This document shows, one piece after another, positions 1 to 7,901 of a DNA stretch of 24,687 bases. The stretch covers positions 1 to 24,687 of the forward strand of contig JAOAJF010000009.1 in the NCBI GenBank assembly GCA_026414325.1, given 5' to 3'. A program made the position numbers and the translations under genes. The DNA comes from Microcaldota archaeon. Its GTDB lineage: Archaea; Micrarchaeota; Micrarchaeia; Anstonellales; Anstonellaceae. Each line of letters starts with the position of its first letter. Position 1 is the first letter of the stretch. The notes under the pieces are model-generated. The model was not told the DNA's origin. It saw only the letters and a program-made list of their open reading frames with translations, and did no database searches.

Positions 1-231
1 GGTCTATGGAGAGCATGTACTGAAGAAGAGCTTGCCAAATATGGAAAAAAGCCACTAACTTTAGAAAAAGACACTACCTCGCCCTCGTTAATAGATATTA
101 TTAACAAAGCCTTTGAACAATACGGAGGAGTATTTCTAACCGCATTAATTTTACTTATCATTGGCTTTGGAGGTTATCTATTTTGGAAGTTCTATAGCGA
201 GGCAAAAAAACCAAAAGAGGAAAACCAATGA
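1..231 (+). CDS. C-terminal fragment of a single-pass membrane protein (5' end outside window)
   Basis: Frame 1 is open from the first base to a TGA at 229-231, giving 76 residues with no start in the window, so this is the tail of a longer gene. The fragment has a polar stretch (TEEELAKYGKK), then one hydrophobic segment (about residues 47-64, FLTALILLIIGFGGYLF), then a short basic/acidic tail ending KPKEENQ, as in a C-terminal membrane anchor with a cytoplasmic tail. The stop overlaps the start of the next gene as ATGA (228-231), so the two are translationally coupled and probably work together at the membrane. I do not recognise the family. Confidence 0.7.
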   Translation, partial: GLWRACTEEELAKYGKKPLTLEKDTTSPSLIDIINKAFEQYGGVFLTALILLIIGFGGYLFWKFYSEAKKPKEENQ

Positions 232-644
232 ATAAATTTTTTTTTCTTTTTTTTCTTTTTTTCATCTTCTTATTTTTTGGCTGTATTGAGCAAAAATCAA
301 CTGTTGAGCAAAATACTTCAGTATTAGAAGAAAAAAAAGAGCCATTAAAAGAAAATAATCAAAAACCCCCAGCTATTCAAGAACAAAGATCAAAAATTTT
401 TACAAATAGTTCTAATCATTCTATTTGCGAAAATGAAAACCAGACAAGTTGCTATTTTTTAACTGCTATAAAATTAGATGATCCAACTATTTGCTATTCT
501 CTTTCTTATGGAGAAGATTTTTTCAGCTGCATTGAGCAATGGTGTTTAAAAACTAATAAATCAAATATTTTGGATTGTGAAAAATATTCTGATGCAAATC
601 GCCGTTTAATTTGTCTTAATAATTGTGTTCAATTAGAAAGATAA
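228..644 (+). CDS. Small cysteine-rich lipoprotein, unknown function
   Basis: The 138-residue protein starts with an extremely Phe-rich hydrophobic signal (residues 4-17) ending in the lipobox LFFGC, so Cys19 would be lipidated and the mature protein anchored outside the membrane. A low-complexity Lys/Glu/Gln linker (about 20-60) follows, then a compact domain with eight cysteines (C67, C75, C89, C101, C106, C117, C129, C133) that could form four disulfides. The pattern 'C..A..L.DP..C..L......C' resembles Cys-rich ectodomains common in DPANN surface proteins; this is recognised by eye only. The start ATG overlaps the previous stop and has GAGG at 217-220. A tRNA follows downstream. No function can be assigned. 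Confidence 0.8.
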   Translation: MNKFFFLFFLFFIFLFFGCIEQKSTVEQNTSVLEEKKEPLKENNQKPPAIQEQRSKIFTNSSNHSICENENQTSCYFLTAIKLDDPTICYSLSYGEDFFSCIEQWCLKTNKSNILDCEKYSDANRRLICLNNCVQLER

Positions 645-658
645 TTTTTTAAATTTTC
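645..658 (+). promoter_or_regulatory. Possible TATA box for tRNA-Ile
   Basis: A T6-AAA-T4 stretch centred near 650 lies about 29 bases before the tRNA 5' end, the usual archaeal TATA-to-start distance. A 7-bp inverted repeat (656-662 with 669-675) sits between it and the tRNA. In such AT-rich sequence this is suggestive only. Confidence 0.3.
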
Positions 659-678
659 AAATCTCTAAATTTGAATTA

Positions 679-753
679 GGGCCCGTAGCTTAGCCTGGTT
701 GGAGCGTTCGACTGATAATCGAAAGGTCCTGAGTTCAAATCTCAGCGGGCCCA
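679..753 (+). tRNA. tRNA-Ile (anticodon GAU)
   Basis: A full cloverleaf can be drawn. The acceptor stem GGGCCCG (679-685) pairs perfectly with CGGGCCC (746-752), with discriminator A753. The anticodon stem TTCGA/TCGAA (707-711, 719-723) encloses loop CTGATAA with anticodon GAT at 714-716. The T stem CTGAG/CTCAG (729-733, 741-745) encloses TTCAAAT. There is no intron, and the 3' CCA is not encoded. It lies between two protein genes on the same strand and is followed by T-rich sequence (755-770) that could end transcription. Confidence 0.97.
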
Positions 754-786
754 TTCTTTTTTAAATTTTTTATTCTAAATTTTTTT

Positions 787-1356
787 ATGTATAATTTAAA
801 CTTTCAAGAAGCATTAAATTATCTTAATAAAAAGGAGCAAGAGCATGATAAGCTTGTTCAACTTTCCAGAACCTTAATAAAAAAATCTTCTAATATTATT
901 AAACTTCTTCATTCAAACAATTTTTCAGCTGCTCAAAAAGAGTTATATCTTCTTTCAAAGAAAATAAAACTTTTAAAAAAATTTTCTTTAGAATGGAAAT
1001 ATCTAATAATTCCAATAGAGCAGGAATATGCTGAAGCAGCTTTATTGTACTATTGTTTGAAAAATAAACCAATTCCCTCACAAAAGAAACTAAAAGTTAG
1101 TGTAGAGGGCTATGTTTTAGGGTTATTAGATTTATTTGGAGAATTACGTAGGGAAGTTGTTTTAAGCCTTTCAAAAAACGATCTAAATAATGCTAATAGA
1201 TTATTTCTGTTGATGTCAAAATTATTTGACGAGTTATTAGTTTTTAGATTTTCTAATACTGTATTACCAAACTTTAAAAAAAAGCTAGATGTTGCTAGAA
1301 TTCAACTAGAACAAGCAAGAATAGAATTGCTCCATGCCACACAGGTGAAAAAATGA
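787..1356 (+). CDS. Translin family protein (archaeal translin/TRAX homologue)
   Basis: The all-helical 189-residue protein matches the translin fold by eye. It has the hallmark QEYAEA (79-84), the stretch VSVEGYVLGLLDLFGELRR (104-122), then an A...LF..MS.LFDEL helix (136-150) and a KKLDVARIQLE helix near the end. In eukaryotes translin and TRAX form C3PO, a nuclease acting on RISC passenger strands and tRNA fragments; archaeal homologues form similar octamers with RNase activity. The two glutamates of QEYAEA (E80, E83) correspond to the region carrying catalytic acidic residues in TRAX. No Shine-Dalgarno site is seen; a TATA-like stretch near 757-772 would place transcription start at about the ATG, so the message may be leaderless. 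Its stop overlaps the next start (ATGA). Confidence 0.85.
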   Translation: MYNLNFQEALNYLNKKEQEHDKLVQLSRTLIKKSSNIIKLLHSNNFSAAQKELYLLSKKIKLLKKFSLEWKYLIIPIEQEYAEAALLYYCLKNKPIPSQKKLKVSVEGYVLGLLDLFGELRREVVLSLSKNDLNNANRLFLLMSKLFDELLVFRFSNTVLPNFKKKLDVARIQLEQARIELLHATQVKK

Positions 1357-2438
1357 ACAAAATCTTAGTTTTTTTGTTGGAGTTTTTTTTATTTTTGTTT
1401 TTAATAGGCTGTGTTTCAGATTCAACAGAGACAAACGACTCTAAATTAGCTGCAGACATAGCAGCAGAGGCAGAACAACCCACTGTCCAAATTCAAAATA
1501 ATCAAAGTAGTGAAAATAAAACAGCAAAAGAAGTTTTTGATATCAATCCCTCTAAACAGGTTTTTGTAAATGAATCTGAACCAAAAAAAGACAAAGAAAA
1601 TATTAGCATTTTAATTCCAAAATTGCCTCATGATATTGCAGAAATATACTTTTTTGATGTTGGTTTTGGTGATGCAACTTTAATTAGAACAAGAGCAGTT
1701 ACTATTCTAATAGGTACAGGTCCTAAAGAAAGTTCAGCTCTATTAGTTGAAAAATTAAGAGCTTTAGGAGTAAAAAAAATAGATGAATTAATCTTAGATT
1801 CTTGGCTTGATACAAAGGTTGGAGGTTTTCCTTTGATTGCTAAAAGATTTGCTATAAATCGGGTGTGGGCTCCATCTTCAGTTGTAAGGTCTTCTTCAGC
1901 AGCCGAGGTCTATTCCTTAATTAAAAAAAATAATTTTGTTTTATATAACCCAAAAGTAAACGATAGTATTGCTTTTGAAGATTTAAAAATAGAGGTATTT
2001 AATCCACAAGAAAAAGAATATGAGGATTATCCAGAAGCAAATTCGATTGTATTAAGAGTTTCTTATGGAAACTTTTGTTTATTTTTACCTTCAGATATAG
2101 AACAAGAGTTAGAGCCAACAATAATCTCATTATTAGATGATAAAAACTGCACTGTTTATAAATGGAGAAAAAATGGGGAGGGCAGACCGACACCTTCTGT
2201 TCTTTTTAACAAGTTAAACCCATCAGCTGTAGTGATAAGTGTTGGCCCAAACCCAGCAAACCTTTATCCTTCTTTTACTACTCTTACATTTTTACAGATT
2301 GCAAAAGTTGGAGTTTATAGAACAGATTTAGATAAAGACATTTTTTTAAATGCTTCTAAATCTGGAGAATATTCAATAACTACAAAAACAGATCTAAAAA
2401 AATTAGGAGAGTGGTATTTAAAAACAGATGCATCTTAG
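1353..2438 (+). CDS. Lipoprotein with degenerate ComEC-type metallo-beta-lactamase domain
   Basis: A hydrophobic signal ends in lipobox LIGC (Cys20), followed by a polar linker (21-90) and then a domain (about 96-335) following the C-terminal MBL domain of ComEC/Rec2 competence proteins: YFFDVGFGDATLIR (99-112), a VGG turn (156-158), SIVLRVSYGNFCLFLPSD (231-248), AVVISVGPNPANLYPS (292-307), VYRTDLDKDIFL (321-332). The metal-binding residues are missing: the usual HxHxDH is replaced by residues S150, L152, T154, K155; the HHGS region reads WRKNGEG; and the last His (N..GHPS) is Tyr305. It is therefore probably a catalytically dead binding or sensing domain on the outer face of the membrane. 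Translation is coupled to translin by a 4-base overlap, with a GGTGA ribosome site (1344-1348) inside the translin gene. Confidence 0.8.
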   Translation: MNKILVFLLEFFLFLFLIGCVSDSTETNDSKLAADIAAEAEQPTVQIQNNQSSENKTAKEVFDINPSKQVFVNESEPKKDKENISILIPKLPHDIAEIYFFDVGFGDATLIRTRAVTILIGTGPKESSALLVEKLRALGVKKIDELILDSWLDTKVGGFPLIAKRFAINRVWAPSSVVRSSSAAEVYSLIKKNNFVLYNPKVNDSIAFEDLKIEVFNPQEKEYEDYPEANSIVLRVSYGNFCLFLPSDIEQELEPTIISLLDDKNCTVYKWRKNGEGRPTPSVLFNKLNPSAVVISVGPNPANLYPSFTTLTFLQIAKVGVYRTDLDKDIFLNASKSGEYSITTKTDLKKLGEWYLKTDAS

Positions 2439-2462
2439 GCTGAATTCTTAGAGCCTTTTTTT
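2437..2462 (+). terminator. Hairpin plus T7 after the MBL lipoprotein gene
   Basis: AGGCT (2437-2441) pairs with AGCCT (2452-2456) around a 10-base loop, followed by seven T residues (2456-2462). It overlaps the TAG stop and lies between convergent genes, so it fits a terminator for the leftmost plus-strand operon. Confidence 0.55.
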
Positions 2463-2491
2463 ACTTCAAAACTAAATCTCTAATCTAAATA

Positions 2492-5400
2492 TTATTTGCC
2501 AATTGCATTATATTGTTCGATTTCAGATAGTTTTACTCCTACAATTTTAGAACCCTCTTTATCTCGTGTTACACCTAATATTACATCCGCATGCTGTATT
2601 ATTGTATCATTATGAGTAATAACAATAAATTGAGTATTTTTTGCCATCTTTGAAATAAATTCCGCCATTTTTTTTGCATTTTCTTTGTCTAAAGAGGCTT
2701 CTGCTTCATCCAAAATATAAAACGGCGCGGTTTTTTTCATCTCAAGAGCAAAAATAAAAAGCAGTGCTAATAATGATTTTTCTCCTCCAGATAATGATTC
2801 TAAATATTTTTCTTTTTTTCTTCCTTCTTCTCTTATTTTAATATTCAAACCACTTTCAAATGGGTTGGTCTGATCTTCCAAATATAACGTTCCTTCACCC
2901 TTAAAAACTAAAGAAAAAAGCTTCTGAAAATGTTTATTTATCTCATTGAAGGCTTCCATAAATAGCTTAACTTTTTTTGTTTCAATCTCTTTAATAAGTG
3001 TCATCACTCCGGTTTTTTCTACTTCTAGCTTAGAAAGTTTTTGAACTAATTCCTGGTATTCTTGTTTTTTTTCTTCATATATCTGGGGGGCTTTTAGATT
3101 TACTAAACCAAGCTCAATTATTCTTTTTTCTGCTTGATTTATCATCTCTTCAAGTTGGCTTTTTGAGACATTTTCCAAAATTTTAATACTTACATATTTT
3201 TCATATTCTGCCTTTAGATCAACTAATTTTGTTTGTACTGCTGCTTGTTTTACTTCGATTTCTTGGAGCTGTTTTTGAAGTTTATCATATTCGTACTTTT
3301 TTTGTCCTTCCAAAAAAGCAATGCTTTTTATGCTCTCCTCTATTTGTTGCATCTTTAGATATTCTTTTTGTATTTTTTCAGAAAAGTCTGCTATGGCTTG
3401 TTCTGCTTTTTCAATCTCTTGTTTTATTTGTTCAATTTCTTTTTTTAATTCATTTATAGTATTATTAAGTTGCTTTTGTTTTTCTTCACTATTTTCAATC
3501 TCCTCCTTTATTTTCTGCAATCTTTGATTTAGCAAATTCAATTCATTTTTTGCTGTTTGAATTTCACTATTTAGCTGACTATATTGCTCCATCTTTTGTT
3601 GATATTGTTTTTGTTTTTCTTCTTCTAATTTTATTTTCTCCTCCTTTATCTTCTTTTCACTAGCTTTTAAATTATTCAAATTAGTTGTTGTTGTTTGCAA
3701 TTCCAAGACTGTTTTTTCTATTTCTTTTTCTAAAGCAGTAAGTTCAGATTCATTCTTTTTTATATTATTTTTATATTTTTCAATATCCTCAATCAAACTC
3801 TGAAGCCTTTTTTCTCGTTCCTTTTCACTTCCTATTTCTGCCTCGATTTCCCTTACTTTCAATTCTAGAGAAATTCGCTCTTTTCTCAAATCTTGACTTT
3901 GTTCTCTTATTCTGTACAATCTAGCATAAAGCTCATCACGCTGTTCTTTTATAGCCTGAACTTCTTGTTCTAATTTTTTTATTTTTGATTGAAGCATAAA
4001 ACTCGTTGTCTTTGCTCCACCGGAGACAACTCCAGATTTTTCTATAAGCTCGCCTTCAAGTGTAACCATCCTATATTTATTTATTCCAATTTTTTTTGCT
4101 GTTTTTATATCTTGAACTAATAAGGTATCTCCAAACAGATATCTTATTGCTTTATCTATTTGTTCTGGATATTGTATAAATTCATTTAACCAGCCATAGG
4201 CCCCAGGAGGTAGCTTATCATTTTTTTGAAATTGAATATAATCTAATGGTATAAAGCTGCATCTTCCACTTTTTGTTTGTTTTAATTTTTCAATTATTTT
4301 AGTTGCAACATCCAATGTTTCAACAACAACATATGCTAATCTGGAACCAGCAGCGGCCTCAATTGCAACTTGAAACTTTTCTTCAGAACTTATTAATTCA
4401 GCTACAGTTCCATAAACCCCACTCTCTTTTTCTTTAAATTGCTCTACAATTTCTAATGCTAAATTCTTTGTTGTTGCATTTATTGCAGCATTAGCAGTAG
4501 CTAATTTTTCCTTTTCTTCTAATAGTTTTCTATCAAATTCAGGAATTTTTTTATTTATTTCTTTCTCTTCTTCAAATAACTCGCTAAGCTGCTGATTTAT
4601 TATCTCTATCTTCTCTTTTAGCTCTGTTATGGAAGTTTTTTGCTGCTTATTTTTTATATTTTCAACTTCTTTTTCAAGCCCATCTAAAATCTCTTTATCA
4701 TGTTCAATTAATTTTATTTGACCTTCTTTTTTTGTAGTTAGTACTGCAAGTCTTTCCTTTAATTCTATTAATTTTTGATTGATCTTATCAACATTTTCTT
4801 CACTTTGTTCTATTTGTTTTATTTGCTTTAACTTGTTTATTTCTCCTTCCAACTCGCTTTTGTATCTTTCCTTCTGTTTTAATTGAGTATTTATAGTATC
4901 TATTTTAATCATAACTTCCTTTTTTTCATTTTCAAATCCTTTCGTAATTTGCTCTAGGGCTTTTAGTTGTTCTTCTTTCTCTCTTAAAAGTGTTTCTTTC
5001 TGAGCCATATTTATATTCAGTTGCTGAATTTGGCTCAAAAGCCCCTCTCTTTTACCAATTTTTTCAATGCTTTGAGCTAAAGAAGCTTTTTGCTGTTCTT
5101 TCTCTTCTCTAGATTCCTTTAATTTTTTTAATTCCTGTTCAATATTTTCAATATTTTTGGTTAGTGCTGCTTTTAGTTTTATATTTTCATCAAATTGATT
5201 TTGAATTTTATTGTATTCTTGCCACACTAAAGTAGCTCTTGCGCTATCTAGCTGTTGTTTTTTTTCTTGATACTCTAAAGCAGCTTCTTTTTCTTTTTCC
5301 AATTCTTTTAAATAGGACTCTTTTTCTGCACTTAAAACCTTTGCCTCAGAAATTTTTATTTCAACCTGATTTAATTCGTTTATTGCCTCTTTTTTCTTTT

Positions 5401-5905
5401 CTTCAAATTCCGCTATTCCTGCTATCTGATCAATAATTTCTCTTCTTTCTTTTGGATGCATATCTACTATTTTTTCTATTTGTCCTTGGGCAATTATATT
5501 ATGGGCCCCTACTTCAAAATTGTATTTTCTTAATAGCTCTAATAAATTTGTTCGAGTGGTGATTTTACCATTTATATAATACTCGCTTTTTCCATCTTCG
5601 TAGATTATTCTACTCACTTCCAGAGATTCTTTTTTATCCTCGCTTGAAATAATAATACTAACCTCTCCTTTTTTACAATCATGGTTTATGAGTTCAGAAG
5701 CCCTTTTAACTCTTATTGATTTAGTCGCCATTTCTCCCAAGCAAAATCTTATTCCATCTGCGACATTGGATTTTCCTGATCCGTTTGGTCCAACTAAAGC
5801 AACAAAACCTTTTGGTAATTCTATGTCTGCATTCTTAAATGATTTAAATCCTCTAAATTTTATTTTTGAAATATAATGATTCGGTCTTTGAACTTCAAAT
5901 TCCAT
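2492..5905 (-). CDS. smc: Chromosome segregation ATPase SMC
   Basis: The 1137-residue length and full architecture are typical of archaeal/bacterial SMC. The N-terminal head has Walker A GPNGSGKS (39-46) and the Q-loop with PKERREIIDQIAGI (about 140-165). A long coiled coil (about 170-490) leads to the hinge (about 497-632; GVYGTVAELI and the Gly-rich VVSGGAKT), then a returning coiled coil (640-1000). The C-terminal head has signature LSGGEK (1038-1043), Walker B FYILDEAEASLD with D1066/E1067, and the H-loop VITHND. The homodimer entraps DNA and organises or segregates chromosomes. No ScpA/ScpB gene is seen nearby. The ATG at 5905 has an AAAAGGA site upstream. The pilin-like gene ends 48 bases upstream on the same strand. 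Confidence 0.98.
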   Translation of the reverse strand: MEFEVQRPNHYISKIKFRGFKSFKNADIELPKGFVALVGPNGSGKSNVADGIRFCLGEMATKSIRVKRASELINHDCKKGEVSIIISSEDKKESLEVSRIIYEDGKSEYYINGKITTRTNLLELLRKYNFEVGAHNIIAQGQIEKIVDMHPKERREIIDQIAGIAEFEEKKKEAINELNQVEIKISEAKVLSAEKESYLKELEKEKEAALEYQEKKQQLDSARATLVWQEYNKIQNQFDENIKLKAALTKNIENIEQELKKLKESREEKEQQKASLAQSIEKIGKREGLLSQIQQLNINMAQKETLLREKEEQLKALEQITKGFENEKKEVMIKIDTINTQLKQKERYKSELEGEINKLKQIKQIEQSEENVDKINQKLIELKERLAVLTTKKEGQIKLIEHDKEILDGLEKEVENIKNKQQKTSITELKEKIEIINQQLSELFEEEKEINKKIPEFDRKLLEEKEKLATANAAINATTKNLALEIVEQFKEKESGVYGTVAELISSEEKFQVAIEAAAGSRLAYVVVETLDVATKIIEKLKQTKSGRCSFIPLDYIQFQKNDKLPPGAYGWLNEFIQYPEQIDKAIRYLFGDTLLVQDIKTAKKIGINKYRMVTLEGELIEKSGVVSGGAKTTSFMLQSKIKKLEQEVQAIKEQRDELYARLYRIREQSQDLRKERISLELKVREIEAEIGSEKEREKRLQSLIEDIEKYKNNIKKNESELTALEKEIEKTVLELQTTTTNLNNLKASEKKIKEEKIKLEEEKQKQYQQKMEQYSQLNSEIQTAKNELNLLNQRLQKIKEEIENSEEKQKQLNNTINELKKEIEQIKQEIEKAEQAIADFSEKIQKEYLKMQQIEESIKSIAFLEGQKKYEYDKLQKQLQEIEVKQAAVQTKLVDLKAEYEKYVSIKILENVSKSQLEEMINQAEKRIIELGLVNLKAPQIYEEKKQEYQELVQKLSKLEVEKTGVMTLIKEIETKKVKLFMEAFNEINKHFQKLFSLVFKGEGTLYLEDQTNPFESGLNIKIREEGRKKEKYLESLSGGEKSLLALLFIFALEMKKTAPFYILDEAEASLDKENAKKMAEFISKMAKNTQFIVITHNDTIIQHADVILGVTRDKEGSKIVGVKLSEIEQYNAIGK

Positions 5906-5953
5906 AACTATCCTTTTTGTTTATAACTAATTAAAATTTTTATTTTTTTAGTT

Positions 5954-7522
5954 TTATCTTACACATTCGGCTGTTCCCTGGCCTGTAACTGAGCAGTAAT
6001 AGTCTCCAATACAATTTTGAATTCTTACCCACTGTCCAGCTCTACATTCTTCAACTGTTAAATAATTCTGAGTGCATCTTCTCTCTCCATTCATCGTGCA
6101 TTCATCTATATCGTCTGGTCTAATTTCATTTACACAAACTCCCTTATAACATATATTTCGGCAAGTTTGACTTGCTACCCACTGCCCATTCATGCAAATA
6201 TATACTGTTCTCTGATCTCGCATCCAATCTTGAGGTGAGCCACACATTTTTAAACCTTCATCACAGATTGCTCTGTTGTCAGTTACACATCTATCATTAA
6301 TACACTTTTGCTGTTGTGGACAGCTGTATTGTGACCAGCCAAGAGCTCCTTGTTGTTGCTTTTCACATTTTGCATATCTTTTATATGGTGGTTCTAAAAA
6401 GCACTGGATAGTATTTTCTTTACATTGTGCACATTGAGCTACATCATTTATTTCTTCACATTGAGTAGAACAGCTTCTAATTGGCATATATCTAGCTCTT
6501 CCAATACTGTTATCAAATATACACTGATATATAGTGCTAGGATCAGAACTAAGACAGGTTGTGTCTCCTATTTTACAACCCAAATCAATTCCTAAACCTC
6601 CTTCTCTTCTCCCTATATCTGACTCACCTGTAGTTGGTTCTTCGGCACATTGAGCTTCTTTTCCAGGAATAACTTTACATTTCATTCCTAATATAGTACA
6701 GTCTATAGAATCTTTCCAAGCACCTTTTGAGCATACTTGTAATATATCTGCCTTACATCTCTTTACTCCTTCAACACAAACCTCTTGATTAGAAGGAATG
6801 TTTTTATTTACACAATAAGCATCTTTACCGCTTTGAACACAAATGTATGGGTCTAAACATGGAAGTCCTTCATTTTTCCATGTAAATTTTTTCTTTTGCT
6901 CATCCCACCAACATCCTTGTGGCTGATTTCCATTACAGCGTTTTTCTCCACCTATACAATCTCCAAAAGTAGTAGAAACAAATTCATTTCCTTCGATAAG
7001 TTGAGTTATTATTTTACCTTGAGTCAAATAGGTGGCAGATGTAGTTTTTTTACACTCATCAATTGTTTGGCCTTTACAGCCTTTAAATTCTATTTCTACC
7101 AAAATTTTTTCCATTTCTCTAGCAATCAACTTCTTGTTAGTTTTTATATTATTAATTATAAAAAATCTTCTCTCTCCAGATTCTAAATAAACATCAGAAC
7201 AATCTCCTTTCGTTCTTTGGCTATCTGGAAAAACCCAAGCATTACAACTCTTTATCAATATTGGAAAACCCATACCGTTACTAAGCTCTATTGCCAAATT
7301 AATTTTGTTGCTATCTTTAGAAAAGGTATTGTAATGCCTAAGGCAGGAAAAATCTGTCTGAAAACTACACTCTTCACTCATAAATCTGGAACTAGTAAAT
7401 AAGCCGGAGTTTATCAAATATATCAGAATAAAAAATATTATCAAAAATGCCCAGCCATAGGTTGCAAGATACTCTGAAGCACTTTGGCCTTTTTTTAGTT
7501 TTATCTCTTGGTTTTGCTGCAT
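5954..7522 (-). CDS. Type IV pilin-like surface protein with six Cys-rich modules
   Basis: The N-terminus KKGQSASEYL followed by a hydrophobic helix (about residues 22-39) is a class III (archaeal prepilin) signal, predicted to be cut between Gly12 and Gln13 by a PibD/FlaK-type peptidase. A roughly 150-residue globular part follows, then about 330 residues made of six tandem units. Each unit has six cysteines in the order C-x6-7-C...C..(often G.W)...C..C...C, starting near residues 189, 249, 316, 367, 420 and 475. The units are divergent, so they are an old expansion. Extracellular disulfides are expected. I chose the ATG at 7522 over an in-frame TTG at 7528 because a TTTAAATA box at about 7545-7553 (minus) sits one promoter length upstream, suggesting a leaderless message. 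The protein could be a pilin, adhesin or other surface-displayed binder. Confidence 0.85.
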   Translation of the reverse strand: MQQNQEIKLKKGQSASEYLATYGWAFLIIFFILIYLINSGLFTSSRFMSEECSFQTDFSCLRHYNTFSKDSNKINLAIELSNGMGFPILIKSCNAWVFPDSQRTKGDCSDVYLESGERRFFIINNIKTNKKLIAREMEKILVEIEFKGCKGQTIDECKKTTSATYLTQGKIITQLIEGNEFVSTTFGDCIGGEKRCNGNQPQGCWWDEQKKKFTWKNEGLPCLDPYICVQSGKDAYCVNKNIPSNQEVCVEGVKRCKADILQVCSKGAWKDSIDCTILGMKCKVIPGKEAQCAEEPTTGESDIGRREGGLGIDLGCKIGDTTCLSSDPSTIYQCIFDNSIGRARYMPIRSCSTQCEEINDVAQCAQCKENTIQCFLEPPYKRYAKCEKQQQGALGWSQYSCPQQQKCINDRCVTDNRAICDEGLKMCGSPQDWMRDQRTVYICMNGQWVASQTCRNICYKGVCVNEIRPDDIDECTMNGERRCTQNYLTVEECRAGQWVRIQNCIGDYYCSVTGQGTAECVR

Positions 7523-7582
7523 GTTCAAATTATGAAAGGAAATTATTTAAATTTAATCTTAATATATAAAAAAGGTGAGAAA

Positions 7583-7897
7583 ATGCCCAAAGTCCAAGCT
7601 GATAGTCTATATGGAATAGTAAAAGAATCTTTTCCAATTTTTGAAGACAATTTTGATCAGGTAGGAACAATCTATGCTTGCCAAAATGGAATTGTAGTTA
7701 AATATAAAGACCAATTAATACGAGCACCATATGAATATGTTAGAAAAATGGAAAAAGTTTCAAATCTTGCTTTAGGAAAAGTAAGTGTAATTTTTCAAAT
7801 TTATGATGAAAGTGGAATGGAGCACAATATGGCTGTTGCTATTAATGATATTCATTATACTGTATTAAAAAAATTATTTCCAAATCTTGCAGATTAA
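7583..7897 (+). CDS. Small soluble protein of unknown function
   Basis: The protein is 104 residues from the ATG at 7583. That start is chosen because it has a perfect GGTGA site (7574-7578) four bases upstream; an earlier in-frame ATG at 7508 lies inside the divergent pilin gene and has no such site. The sequence alternates short beta-like stretches (GTIYACQNGIVVKYKD, KVSVIFQIYDESG, MAVAINDIHYTVLKKLF) with no membrane segment or signal. It may fold as a small beta-rich domain. I do not recognise a family. It stands alone, divergent from the pilin gene and only four bases from the convergent MBL gene. Confidence 0.75.
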   Translation: MPKVQADSLYGIVKESFPIFEDNFDQVGTIYACQNGIVVKYKDQLIRAPYEYVRKMEKVSNLALGKVSVIFQIYDESGMEHNMAVAINDIHYTVLKKLFPNLAD

Positions 7898-7901
7898 ACA
7901 C

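Noticed and set aside
1640..2360. MBL domain of the lipoprotein as a frameshifted or decayed gene
   Set aside because: The frame is continuous, and the fold-defining stretches are well kept; only metal ligands are replaced.
3229..5876. Several plus-strand open frames of 60-76 codons opposite SMC
   Set aside because: They are Leu/Phe-rich antisense shadows of the Lys/Glu-rich coiled coils; SMC on the minus strand has all its motifs.
7508..7582. Upstream ATG extending the small protein at 7583
   Set aside because: It would overlap the start of the divergent pilin-like gene, and the perfect GGTGA site serves ATG 7583.
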